A stretch of DNA of 64,000 bases from Chryseobacterium sp. S0630 (GTDB lineage: Bacteria; Bacteroidota; Bacteroidia; Flavobacteriales; Weeksellaceae). Under the pieces are notes generated by a model. It had not been told where the DNA came from. It saw nothing but the letters and a program-made list of their open reading frames with translations, and searched no databases. Positions 52,567 through 61,036 of this stretch are shown piece by piece. Location: contig NZ_JAMZGF010000015.1 of assembly GCF_024158915.1 (NCBI RefSeq), forward strand, positions 30,998 to 94,997, written 5' to 3'. The position numbers were made by a program, and so were the translations under genes. How positions within the stretch are numbered: position 1 is the first letter of the stretch; each line of letters starts with the position of its first letter.

Positions 52567-53472
52567 TCAAACAACATCCATTCTTAAGGCATTAGGAGTA
52601 ATTCCGGTTTGTTTTTTAAAGTAATTGGTAAAATAAGCAGGTTCTTCAAAGCCCAATCCATAAGCAATCTCAGAGATATTCCAGTCTGTATGTTTCAATA
52701 GGGCATTGGCTTCCTGAATAATTCTTCCGGTAATCTGCTGGCTGGTTGTTTTCCCTGTAATCTCTTTTACCGAACGGTTTAAAGAATTCACATGAATAGA
52801 AAGACTCTGAGCATAATCGTTGGGAGTTTTTAATTTCAAAAAAGCTTCCGGACTGTCAATAGGAAACTGTCTTTCAAGAAGTTCCATAAACAAGGAAGCC
52901 ACTCTTTGGGAAGCATTCTGATAAGGTTCAAAGCTTTCTGCCGGCTGCATTCTCATTGTTTCATGAATCATCAGATGAAGGTATGCTCTCAACATATCAT
53001 ACTTGTGAATATAATCCGACTGAATCTCCGTCATCATTTTGGTATACATCTCAGAAAGTATCTTCTGCTGTTCTTCATCGACAAAGAAAACAGGAGTTCC
53101 ACCAATTTTGAACAGCGGAGAATCCTGAAGATTTCCTATACGGCTTCCATTGTGCAGAAACTGATCTGTAAAGAGGCAGAACCAGCCTTTCTGATCCTCA
53201 TCATCCGCTTCCCAGGAATAAGGAATAATGGGATTGGAAAACAATAAAGCGGGACGATCTACTTTGATCCATTTATCAGCATAATGAAGTTTCCCTTTTC
53301 CAATGATGAGTGAAATCTTATAATAATCTCTCCTGCTGTAAGGAGTATGCGGAGAGCAATATTCCCGTGAAAAGACATTGAAGTGCCCCATTTTATTCAC
53401 CCCAATACATTGAGATGCCAGATTAGGAGCATTCCTTTCATAAAAGCCATTCAGTGATTCGTGTGATTCCAT
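52567..53472 (-). CDS. AraC family transcriptional regulator
   Basis: 301 residues. N-terminal AraC-type cupin (GHFNVFSREYCSPHTPYSRR, YYKISLIIGKGKLHYADKWI), C-terminal HTH TSQQITGRIIQEANALLKHT and EIAYGLGFEEPAYFTNYFKK. Probably controls the aldo/keto reductase gene downstream; inducer unknown. Confidence 0.93.
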   Translation of the reverse strand: MESHESLNGFYERNAPNLASQCIGVNKMGHFNVFSREYCSPHTPYSRRDYYKISLIIGKGKLHYADKWIKVDRPALLFSNPIIPYSWEADDEDQKGWFCLFTDQFLHNGSRIGNLQDSPLFKIGGTPVFFVDEEQQKILSEMYTKMMTEIQSDYIHKYDMLRAYLHLMIHETMRMQPAESFEPYQNASQRVASLFMELLERQFPIDSPEAFLKLKTPNDYAQSLSIHVNSLNRSVKEITGKTTSQQITGRIIQEANALLKHTDWNISEIAYGLGFEEPAYFTNYFKKQTGITPNALRMDVV

Positions 53473-53529
53473 AGATCAAAGTTATAAAAATCAAACAAAT
53501 TAAATCATAATAATTACGGGATTAAAAAA

Positions 53530-53561
53530 TTAAATGGCTGACAATGCTGCCAGCCATTTAA
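53530..53561 (-). terminator. Terminator of the 53587 gene
   Basis: TTAAATGGCTG (53530-53540) pairs exactly with CAGCCATTTAA (53551-53561) and TTTTTTAA follows on the minus strand. Confidence 0.8.
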
Positions 53562-53586
53562 AAGTGAATATTGAGTTGATAATATT

Positions 53587-54045
53587 TTAGTCCCAATCAT
53601 CATCATGTCCGTGACCATGATGTTTATTTTGTTTTTTGTAGTATTTCTCCTGATTTTTATAATACTTTTCCTGTTGTTTACGGTATTTTTTATAATCGTT
53701 TTTGTTTCTTCCGTAAACCATTACAGGGTTTTGTCCTCTGTAGTATTTCTTTTTAAAGATGATATACTTTTCTCTCCCCAGAATTCTTTCCAGCTCTGAA
53801 TAACGGTCGTTTCTCCATCTTCCCGGTTCTACTACATACACTCTGTTCCATGTATCATAATCATGGTATCTGTCATTCAGTACATAGATTTGATTGGCCT
53901 GCGTTGTTGAAAGCACAAGATCAGTAATTACCCTTTGCCAGTTGATATCTGAAATACTCCTTCTGTAGTCATTATAATAATCTGACTGGGCATAACTCAA
54001 ACTGAATGTCCCAACCAATAATGCTGTTAATATTAACTTTTTCAT
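53587..54045 (-). CDS. Exported Tyr/Lys/His-rich hypothetical protein
   Basis: 152 residues. Signal peptide MKKLILTALLVGTFSLSYAQ. The mature region starts with ISDINWQRVITDLVLSTTQA and YHDYDTWNRVYVVEPGRWRN. The C-terminal 45 residues are low complexity, YRKQQEKYYKNQEKYYKKQN followed by KHHGHGHDDDWD, with a histidine/aspartate tail that might bind metals. No family recognised. Own terminator. Confidence 0.78.
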   Translation of the reverse strand: MKKLILTALLVGTFSLSYAQSDYYNDYRRSISDINWQRVITDLVLSTTQANQIYVLNDRYHDYDTWNRVYVVEPGRWRNDRYSELERILGREKYIIFKKKYYRGQNPVMVYGRNKNDYKKYRKQQEKYYKNQEKYYKKQNKHHGHGHDDDWD

Positions 54046-54184
54046 TTCATTCCACTTTAAAAATAATTATCAAGTGATAGTCAATTAAAGTGCCAATTCT
54101 TAATTATAAATACTAATATTTGTTAAGAAAAACTACAAACAACTGATTATCTTTGAAATATTTTCTCTTCTTTCATCAAATTAT

Positions 54185-54298
54185 TGAATGTTGATGAGTT
54201 TAAAATAGAGTTAAAAAGTGATGAGTTTTTATTAGAAAATGAAAGTGAAAACAACATTCATAATCAATGGATTGAAGGTTTAGATCTGGAGGCTTAAA
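54185..54298 (+). pseudogene. Possible gene remnant
   Basis: An open frame NIFSSFIKLLNVDEFKIELK followed by SDEFLLENESENNIHNQWIE and GLDLEA with a stop at 54298 has no ATG and is preceded by an in-frame TGA. The acidic, helix-like tail looks like the end of a real protein, but no upstream part remains. Could be a chance ORF. Confidence 0.25.
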
Positions 54299-54308
54299 AT
54301 TTATTTTT

Positions 54309-54370
54309 TAAGTTTTGGCTAAAGCCAATGGATCGATATTTTATTGTTAGGCGGGTTAAAACCCACCTCT
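54309..54370. repeat. Two-hairpin TAAA-loop repeat, copy 3
   Basis: AGTTTTGGCTAAAGCCAATG and GGCGGGTTAAAACCCACC. Same two-hairpin design as at 6319 and 50163. Confidence 0.55.
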
Positions 54371-54390
54371 ATTGAATTTTACAACAACAT

Positions 54391-54460
54391 CTTTTATCTT
54401 TTATCTTTTATCTTTTATCTTTTATCTTTTATCTTTTATCTTTTATCTTTTATCTTTTAT
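54391..54460. repeat. CTTTTAT tandem heptamer, ten perfect copies
   Basis: Ten exact repeats of CTTTTAT in a row (70 bp), ending CTTTTTACC. A classic variable-number tandem candidate, in a gene-free interval before the GNAT-like gene. Confidence 0.9.
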
Positions 54461-54603
54461 CTTTTTACCATTTATGTTATAAAATTCGTTAAGATTCCTG
54501 AAAACTATTATTTCATATGATTTAATTTCGTAATTTTAATGGAGAGAATGTTTTTAAAGAAATCTTCTCAAATTATTTTTAATCAACCAAATCTTACATT
54601 GTC

Positions 54604-54891
54604 ATGGAAAATATAAAGTTTCAGGTATCTCAATATCAGGATGAATTGCAGCTACTTATCGATGGGAAAAAGGCAGGTTATATGTCCATAGAGGTTGACG
54701 GAAGACTGCTTATTGTATATTATACGAAACTTGACGAAGAGCGTGAGGGAAAAGGATATGCCAAACTATTGCTGGATGAACTGGTACGCTACGCAGAAGA
54801 AAAAGATTTGCTTGTAGACCCGGAATGTGATTTTGTAAGACAACAGTTTGAAAATCACCCCGCAAGATATAAAGAAATCTGGCATGCCTGA
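54604..54891 (+). CDS. GNAT-fold N-acetyltransferase-like protein
   Basis: 95 residues, the short YjdJ/Gcn5-like type. LLIVYYTKLDEEREGKGYAK (acetyl-CoA loop: E-R-E-G-K-G-Y-A) then LLLDELVRYAEEKDLLVDPE with C-D-F-V-R and ENHPARYKEIW. It lacks the N-terminal strands of full GNATs. Stop adjoins the 3' end of the convergent MBL gene without spacer. Substrate unknown. Confidence 0.88.
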   Translation: MENIKFQVSQYQDELQLLIDGKKAGYMSIEVDGRLLIVYYTKLDEEREGKGYAKLLLDELVRYAEEKDLLVDPECDFVRQQFENHPARYKEIWHA

Positions 54892-55989
54892 TCAGCTTTC
54901 CCACCAGGCTGTAAATTGCTGTTCTGGCTGATTCAGATGTACTACCTCGCCGATCATCGGAGTGAGGATGCTCCTATTTTTTTCTTTTCCCAGAGCCGTT
55001 ATCTTTTGCAAAGGTTCATTCCATGGATGAAGTGCTAATGCAAATTTTGCAGCATGAACAGGAAGAATATACTCTGCTTTCAGATCAATACCAGCCTGAA
55101 TAACATCTTCCGGCAATGTATGAATGTATCTCCATGCTTCTCCATACTGACCGTTTTCAAGAACAGCATAATCGAAAGGACCATATTGCTCTCCTATTAT
55201 TTTAAAATGGGAATCATAGCCGCTATCTCCACCTAAGAAAATTCTTTTTGTAGGTGTTATCAGAACATAGGAACTCCAAAGAGTATCATTCTGCCTTACC
55301 CTTCTGCCGGAAAAATGTCTGGCAGGAGTGAAAGCAACTTTTATATCATTTTTCAGAACGACTTCTGTTCCCCATTCTTCTTCAATAAGTTTAGTCTCAG
55401 GATAGCCCCATCTTTCCAGATGCGCACCTACTCCCAAAGGAATAATGGCCATTCCTGTTCTTTCTTCGATAGATTTTACAGTTGGATAATCCAGGTGGTC
55501 GAAATGATCATGGGTGATGACCAAATAATCTATACATGGAATATCTTCAGGTTTAAAAATATCTGAACCTTTGAAAGCTTTATTAAAGTATTTGAAAGGT
55601 GATCCATACAGGCTCAGAACAGGATCTATTAAAAAGGAAACTCCATCTGTCTGCAAGTAATAAGATGAATGCCCCAGCCAGATAAATACATCCTCATTCT
55701 TACCTATATTTTTCAAATTGGTACGAATAGAAGGTATTTCGTTTAAAGGTTTCAGCAACGGGTCTTTTTTCCCTAAAAGGAAATCGTAGGTTACTTTCCA
55801 CATCTTGTAGCCTTCTGTAATGGAAGGAGTGTGACTGATATTCCGGAACTGTTTCTTTTTATAAAGTTTCGACTGTCTGATACGCTTCAGCCTCTTCCCT
55901 TTTGGCACTCCACCAAACGCCTTCATATTGATCACTATAAAAAAAGTAACCGTCAAAACAGCCACGCTCGTAATAATCCAGTAAATCAT
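54892..55989 (-). CDS. NAPE-PLD-like MBL-fold hydrolase, membrane anchored
   Basis: 365 residues from the ATG at 55989 (a GTG at 55995 is less likely). N-terminal membrane helix MIYWIITSVAVLTVTFFIVI. VFIWLGHSSYYLQTDGVSFL, IDPVLSLYGSP, YLVITHDHFDHLDYPTVKSI (HxHxDH), PARHFSGRRVRQNDTLWSSY and HTLPEDVIQAGIDLKAEYIL with PVHAAKFALALHPWNEP. Related to phospholipase D-type or UlaG-like MBL enzymes. Anchored in the inner membrane. Confidence 0.92.
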   Translation of the reverse strand: MIYWIITSVAVLTVTFFIVINMKAFGGVPKGKRLKRIRQSKLYKKKQFRNISHTPSITEGYKMWKVTYDFLLGKKDPLLKPLNEIPSIRTNLKNIGKNEDVFIWLGHSSYYLQTDGVSFLIDPVLSLYGSPFKYFNKAFKGSDIFKPEDIPCIDYLVITHDHFDHLDYPTVKSIEERTGMAIIPLGVGAHLERWGYPETKLIEEEWGTEVVLKNDIKVAFTPARHFSGRRVRQNDTLWSSYVLITPTKRIFLGGDSGYDSHFKIIGEQYGPFDYAVLENGQYGEAWRYIHTLPEDVIQAGIDLKAEYILPVHAAKFALALHPWNEPLQKITALGKEKNRSILTPMIGEVVHLNQPEQQFTAWWES

Positions 55990-56161
55990 CTGCACAAAAT
56001 AAATATCAAATGTATTGACTTTTGTTTTTAAATGAAAATATATTCCATTTTACTACATTTTTTAACTAAATTTATCATGTATTTTTAAAAATTTATTATT
56101 CATTTACATCAGGATTAATTTTAAACTTTCTATTTTAGCACCCTAAAAAAACTCAGATACA

Positions 56162-57700
56162 TTGAAAAATTATTCGGTAATATTTCTTCTCGCTATTTTT
56201 TCGTCTTGTGCCTCTATAAAAAAACACAACGAACAGCGGGCCTCATGTATTCCACCGGAGCAACTGAAAGAAGATGTGGATTTTGCGTATTCAAAATTAC
56301 AGCAAATGCATCCACAATTATACTGGTACATTCCCAAGAAGGAGCTGGAACGTAAATTTGACAGCCTTAAACAGACCATCACCGAACCTCTTACTCCTCT
56401 TCAGTTTTATTTCAAGCTTCAACCTGTTATTGCAGGAATTAGAGAAGGGCATCTTTCATTGAGAATTCCCAGAAAGAAATTTACTAAAAGTGAAATAAAA
56501 AGACTGGAACATCAGAAAGGAATGTTCAGTCGTTTTGAATATTATATTTCGGGAGATCAGATGTATATTATTCAGAACAGGGATTCTATTGAACACATAC
56601 AACCCGGAACTGAAATTTTATCCATCAATCATGTTCCTGTTTCCGATTATATCAAGAAATACAGAAGCCTGATCAGCAGTGATGGGGATAATACCACTTT
56701 CCACCCATATTTTTTAAAAGATCTGTTCTTTAATTTTTACACTGCCGAAAATGGATTTGGCAGCAAAGCGACTCTTGAAACCCTCTATAAAGGAGAAAAA
56801 AAGACATATACCTTAACCCGAGAAACAAAATCTGATACTGATCTTGAAAAGGATAAGGAAATGCAGAAAAAGACTCCGGAAAAGAAACTGAACGATTATG
56901 TGGCTTCCAGTAATTCATATAACAGAAGCTTCAAGTTTCTGGACAAAGACAGTACTATAGCTTATATTAAGGTGAAAAGCTTTTCCAGAGATTATTCGGA
57001 TGAGTTTTATAAGAAGACTTTTGCCAAGATCAATGATGCAAAGTCTCCCTATCTTATCATCGATGTCAGAAATAACTACGGCGGTTCACTGTATGAAATC
57101 AATAATCTGTATTCGTATTTAGCGGATACTCCGTTTACCCTGATAAAACCGTCTCAGCTAACTTCAAGGGATGCTCCTTTGCGTACCAATTATTTCAGAA
57201 AAAGCTCCCCATTACAATATGCTCTTAAAAGTATTGCCTACCCGAGCTATTTTTTTGCACAGACCTTCAGCACGTATAAAAAGGACGGAAAGGTTTTCTA
57301 CAAGATGAAAGCTGACAAACCTACAAAACCTAAAAAGGATGCTTTCCACGGAAAAGTTTTTGTACTGATTAACGGAGGAAGTTTCTCGGCATCTTCTATT
57401 ATTACCGCCAAACTTAAAAATGATAAAAGAGCAACGCTTGTGGGAGAAGAAACAGGTGGTGCCAATGATGGAACTGTTGCCGGTTTTTATTCCTACCAAA
57501 AGCTTCCTAATTCTGAAATCAGATTTCCCATAGGACTACTTTTGGTACAGCCTAATATCAGTTTTTCAGACTCACGGAAAGGGGTTGTTCCTGATGTGAC
57601 TGTTACTGAAAATATGCAGGATATTATTGACAAAAAAGATCCACAGCTGGATTGGATAAAAAACGAAATTGCCAAAGAAAAAGAACATAAAGGACAATAA
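56162..57700 (+). CDS. S41 family peptidase, lipoprotein
   Basis: 512 residues, starting at TTG 56162 (reading MKNYSVIFLLAIFSSCASIK); the lipobox F-S-S-C supports this start. The S41 C-terminal processing peptidase-like domain occupies about 250-500: YIKVKSFSRDYSDEFYKKTF, YLIIDVRNNYGGSLYEINNL, then VFVLINGGSFSASSIITAKL with the catalytic serine and ATLVGEETGGANDGTVAGFY. The N-terminal part (about 20-120) recalls the TSP-type extension. A secreted peptidase, probably anchored to the outer membrane. Confidence 0.92.
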   Translation: MKNYSVIFLLAIFSSCASIKKHNEQRASCIPPEQLKEDVDFAYSKLQQMHPQLYWYIPKKELERKFDSLKQTITEPLTPLQFYFKLQPVIAGIREGHLSLRIPRKKFTKSEIKRLEHQKGMFSRFEYYISGDQMYIIQNRDSIEHIQPGTEILSINHVPVSDYIKKYRSLISSDGDNTTFHPYFLKDLFFNFYTAENGFGSKATLETLYKGEKKTYTLTRETKSDTDLEKDKEMQKKTPEKKLNDYVASSNSYNRSFKFLDKDSTIAYIKVKSFSRDYSDEFYKKTFAKINDAKSPYLIIDVRNNYGGSLYEINNLYSYLADTPFTLIKPSQLTSRDAPLRTNYFRKSSPLQYALKSIAYPSYFFAQTFSTYKKDGKVFYKMKADKPTKPKKDAFHGKVFVLINGGSFSASSIITAKLKNDKRATLVGEETGGANDGTVAGFYSYQKLPNSEIRFPIGLLLVQPNISFSDSRKGVVPDVTVTENMQDIIDKKDPQLDWIKNEIAKEKEHKGQ

Positions 57701-57709
57701 TGAATATAG

Positions 57710-57743
57710 GTTCGGCGGGCTTTCAGCCCGCCGAACTCTTTTT
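57710..57743. terminator. GC-rich bidirectional terminator
   Basis: GTTCGGCGGGCT (57710-57721) and AGCCCGCCGAAC (57725-57736) with a TTC loop, then TCTTTTTT. It serves the S41 gene and, read in reverse, the ECF-linked membrane gene. Confidence 0.85.
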
Positions 57744-58333
57744 TATCTTTTTAATTCTTCCAAAAGATCTTCAATATATTGGATATATCTTCCATAGTAG
57801 CGTTGATACCAAAATCTTCCCATAATATAAAGCAAAAATAATCCTACGGTTACTGTACTAATTAAGATCACCGCAATCTTTAATTCACTAAGAGGTTTTG
57901 GCCACGGGATAAACTCCAGGACAATAAGGATCTCACATACAAGAAACGGGGCAAAACTGATATAATATGAGAGATAATACTGTTTATTAAGATTGAGCTG
58001 CATCACAAGATCTTTCAGAGAATCATAAGTCTTGGGTACAGGGTTACTGATTTCATTATACAGTTTAAAGAACTTACTGAAAAAGAAAACGGTAACCAAA
58101 AGCATGGAAGCAATTAATACCGTGATGTACAATTGAAGTTTGAATGGTCTGCATACAGCGCACACCAGAAAAGCGAAGACAAAGATTCCTATCATCCACC
58201 AGAATTCCACACGCATATTTTTGCGTATTTTTTCAAGGGGAAGATTCAGTTTATTGCTCTGTTCTATGCTTATTTCGGGAGTTTCCTCCACAATATCTTC
58301 GTTCCAGGTATTTTTCAATTCATCGATATTCAT
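57743..58333 (-). CDS. Membrane protein of ECF module 1
   Basis: 196 residues. N-terminal cytoplasmic segment NIDELKNTWNEDIVEETPEI and LPLEKIRKNMRVEFWWMIGI, then helices about 45-63, 68-90, 125-145 and 155-176. The N-terminal 50 residues parallel the 59546 product (LENFKEIWNKD...PEISLEKQ). Downstream of the sigma factor by 13 bases, it is a probable membrane partner, though no known anti-sigma domain can be recognised. Confidence 0.82.
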   Translation of the reverse strand: MNIDELKNTWNEDIVEETPEISIEQSNKLNLPLEKIRKNMRVEFWWMIGIFVFAFLVCAVCRPFKLQLYITVLIASMLLVTVFFFSKFFKLYNEISNPVPKTYDSLKDLVMQLNLNKQYYLSYYISFAPFLVCEILIVLEFIPWPKPLSELKIAVILISTVTVGLFLLYIMGRFWYQRYYGRYIQYIEDLLEELKR

Positions 58334-58346
58334 TGGATTACTGATT

Positions 58347-58862
58347 TTAATGTTGGTTGGTTTTTATTTGGCTTAAGATATCTTTAAGTTTATTTTTGGC
58401 CCGGTTCATTTTCACTCTTGCATTGCCTTCTGAGATTCCCATCTGTTCGGCAATCTGCTTTCCAGAAAAATCTTCCAGATAATAGAATATAAAGGCCTTG
58501 TCAATAGGATTAAGCTGATGGATAGCTTTATACATTTCAGCCAGACGTTCTTCTTTACGATCATCATAATCTTCCTGGATAATAATCTGATTAGAAAAAT
58601 CTTCATGGCCAATAAAACTTCTTCTCTTTTCTGATTTCAGGAAAATAATGGCCGTATTCAAAGCAATTCTGTATAGCCATGTAGAAAATTCACTTTCGCC
58701 TCTGAAACCAGGAAATGCTTTCCAGAGCTGATAGGTGATCTCCTGAAAAAGATCATCACGGTCATCTTTTTCAGTCATGTACATTTTAGAAATCTTAAAT
58801 AGAATTCCTTTATGCTGTTCAATTTGACTTATAAACTCTTGTTCTAATGAGGTCATGGGCAT
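58347..58862 (-). CDS. ECF RNA polymerase sigma factor (module 1)
   Basis: 171 residues. Region 2: DRDDLFQEITYQLWKAFPGF and FSTWLYRIALNTAIIFLKSE; region 4: AFIFYYLEDFSGKQIAEQMG and ISEGNARVKMNRAKNKLKDI. Highly similar to the 60372 protein. Co-transcribed with the downstream membrane protein. Regulon unknown. Confidence 0.94.
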   Translation of the reverse strand: MPMTSLEQEFISQIEQHKGILFKISKMYMTEKDDRDDLFQEITYQLWKAFPGFRGESEFSTWLYRIALNTAIIFLKSEKRRSFIGHEDFSNQIIIQEDYDDRKEERLAEMYKAIHQLNPIDKAFIFYYLEDFSGKQIAEQMGISEGNARVKMNRAKNKLKDILSQIKTNQH

Positions 58863-58926
58863 TTACTCTATAGAGTTAGTTTTCGTTTAAAAAAATTGTT
58901 ACAGATTTTTACAAAAGAAATAAAAA

Positions 58927-59098
58927 ACCTGACAGAAAAATACTGTCAGGTCTCATTGTGTGTTTTTTAAGCTTTTTACTATTTCCTCAGAATAGTACGA
59001 GTCGAAATAATTTTTTTTGACCTGACTAGTTAGTAGAAAAAAAGTAAAAATGTTACATCCAAAAAAACAATAACCTGATATTTTTTCACATCAGGTTA
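58927..59098 (-). terminator. Two related hairpins flanking a short unexplained unit
   Basis: ACCTGACAG/CTGTCAGGT (58927-58951) and TAACCTGAT/ATCAGGTTA (59071-59098) both resemble minus-strand terminators followed by T runs. The right one terminates the 59124 gene. The left one has no gene to terminate, so the 120 bases between may be a small RNA unit on the minus strand. No ORF is present there. Confidence 0.55.
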
Positions 59099-59123
59099 TT
59101 TATTTAAGTATTTAATTCTTTTA

Positions 59124-59483
59124 TTATTTAAAATCTAAGAAATCATCTTTTTCAAGATAATGGTTCAGAGCAGTAATAAGCTGAGAAGAGCTAATATCAG
59201 CACGCTGTCTGAAAGCAAGATCCACCACATCCTGAATATTTTCATCTGAACACATATAATGAAGCTTGTTATGAAAAACAAAATCTGGCAAGATTTCATT
59301 ATCATGCTCACCAATATCCAGAGGATCTCCGATAAAAACTTTCATTTCGGGTTTAAACTCATCTGTTGAAGAATAGACTGCATAATTATATTCCGGGTCA
59401 AAGGATACTTTCCTATCCTGTTTAGTCTTTACCAGTTCCAGAAATTCTTCTATAGAATACACCTGATTTTTAAAATCATCCAT
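59124..59483 (-). CDS. Hypothetical protein
   Basis: 119 residues, acidic and soluble: YSIEEFLELVKTKQDRKVSF, DPEYNYAVYSSTDEFKPEMK, LHYMCSDENIQDVVDLAFRQ. No motif recognised. It lies between two ECF modules with its own terminator; relation to them unknown. Confidence 0.75.
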   Translation of the reverse strand: MDDFKNQVYSIEEFLELVKTKQDRKVSFDPEYNYAVYSSTDEFKPEMKVFIGDPLDIGEHDNEILPDFVFHNKLHYMCSDENIQDVVDLAFRQRADISSSQLITALNHYLEKDDFLDFK

Positions 59484-59545
59484 GTGATATTTTTTTACAA
59501 CTCAATTTTCTAAAGATAGAAATTTTACAGAAGATAGCGTAATTT

Positions 59546-60361
59546 CTAATTCAGTTTATTTAAAGCCCTCTGCAATGATCCGATATCCAGAAAATCAAGT
59601 TTTGCTCCTACAATAATAATGATCAGAAGGACAACTGTTAAAAATAAAATAATAATAAAGTACATGGATACAAACCAAATAACAGTATTCAGGATATTGC
59701 CTTTAATACCCATTTTATTCATTAAAAATCTCTGTGAACGTTCAAACCATGTTGTTCTCTTTTCACTTCTTGAGCTTACTTCAATTTCATTAAGTTCGTC
59801 TACCAAACGTACTACATCATCAATGTATCTTCCGTACATATAGTAGATCCAGTATTTGATAATAAAAGCAATCAACAAAAGGGTAATCAAAAGACTGATC
59901 CCGAAAATAGCCAGGTTATATTCCCTGTCAAAATGAAAATTAATCTGAATCAGAGATAAAAGAAACCCAAGCGGGATATAAGCAATATAGTAGGAAATAT
60001 AAATTTGTTTCGATATGAGAAGCTGCGTTTTGAGATTAAACAAATCATAATTTGTATTGATACTGTTTTTTCTGAGCAGTTTATACACTTTCAGGAAGCG
60101 GGAATAAAAATAAACAATAATCGCAACGGTCAGGATGGTGACAAATGCTGATATCGTTTTAATATTAGAATCAGTAGAAGCAAATGGAAAACCTGTTAAA
60201 AGCAAAGGCAATGTAACAATCATCAGCCAGAATTCAGTTTCCATATTCACTTTCAGCATCTGTAGTGGAGAATGTATTTCCTTCTGTTTTTCCAGAGAAA
60301 TTTCAGGAGATTCCTGTCCTGTATCTTTATTCCAAATTTCTTTAAAATTTTCTAAGTCCAT
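59546..60361 (-). CDS. Membrane protein of ECF module 2
   Basis: 271 residues. LENFKEIWNKDTGQESPEIS (N-terminal cytoplasmic), then helices about 45-62, 68-87, 120-140, 148-168 and a long basic/charged linker to a fifth membrane helix at about 225-255 (TVIWFVSMYFIIILFLTVVL). Paralogue of the 57743 product with an extra C-terminal 70 residues. Ten bases from the sigma gene. Confidence 0.82.
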   Translation of the reverse strand: MDLENFKEIWNKDTGQESPEISLEKQKEIHSPLQMLKVNMETEFWLMIVTLPLLLTGFPFASTDSNIKTISAFVTILTVAIIVYFYSRFLKVYKLLRKNSINTNYDLFNLKTQLLISKQIYISYYIAYIPLGFLLSLIQINFHFDREYNLAIFGISLLITLLLIAFIIKYWIYYMYGRYIDDVVRLVDELNEIEVSSRSEKRTTWFERSQRFLMNKMGIKGNILNTVIWFVSMYFIIILFLTVVLLIIIIVGAKLDFLDIGSLQRALNKLN

Positions 60362-60371
60362 AGTGTTATTT

Positions 60372-60881
60372 TTAATAGGAACCTGTACCCTGCCTGATGA
60401 TGATCTCTTTCAGCTTTTCTTTTGCCCTCTTCAGCTTTACCCGTGTATTCACTTCTGTAATTCCCAGCTGTACGGCAATCTCTTTTCCGGAAAAACCCTC
60501 TAAAAAGAAGAATATAAGGGCTTTATCAATGGGACTTAGCTGATGGATAGCTTCATACATCCGCTTCATATTCATATCATCCGTATCATTATAAGGTTCC
60601 TGGCGGGCACTCAGCCCATCTACATTCTGATTCTGTATAAAACTACGTTTTTTTTCACTTCGCAAAAAAACAATTGCTGTGTTGAGCGCAGTTCTGTACA
60701 GCCATGTTGAGAAATCACTCCTCTTTTGAAAATCACCATATGATTTCCAGGCCTGATAAATGATCTCCTGATAGAGGTCATTCTGATCGTCCTTATTATC
60801 CATATACATTTTAGAGATCTTGAAAACAACACCTTTATGTTTTTCAATTTTCTCTAAAAATTCTTTTTCGGGTGAAGACAT
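60372..60881 (-). CDS. ECF RNA polymerase sigma factor (module 2)
   Basis: 169 residues, aligned throughout with the 58347 protein: DQNDLYQEIIYQAWKSYGDF, FSTWLYRTALNTAIVFLRSE, ALIFFFLEGFSGKEIAVQLG and ITEVNTRVKLKRAKEKLKEI. Starts at the ATG at 60881. A tandem duplication of sigma plus membrane gene is the simplest explanation. Confidence 0.94.
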   Translation of the reverse strand: MSSPEKEFLEKIEKHKGVVFKISKMYMDNKDDQNDLYQEIIYQAWKSYGDFQKRSDFSTWLYRTALNTAIVFLRSEKKRSFIQNQNVDGLSARQEPYNDTDDMNMKRMYEAIHQLSPIDKALIFFFLEGFSGKEIAVQLGITEVNTRVKLKRAKEKLKEIIIRQGTGSY

Positions 60882-60968
60882 GATTTACACACTGATCCTT
60901 AGATGATATTTCTAAAAAACACCATCTTATTATAACACAAAACTATAATTTCCGGCATTAAGTTAAAA

Positions 60969-61004
60969 AAATCCTCAACAAACTAAGGTGTTTATTGAGG
61001 ATTT
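60969..61004 (-). terminator. Terminator of the GapN-like gene
   Basis: AAATCCTCAA (60969-60978) pairs with TTGAGGATTT (60995-61004); on the minus strand TTTTTTAAC follows. Confidence 0.8.
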
Positions 61005-61036
61005 TTATTTTATGTTAAATGCAATATCAGTCAGAA

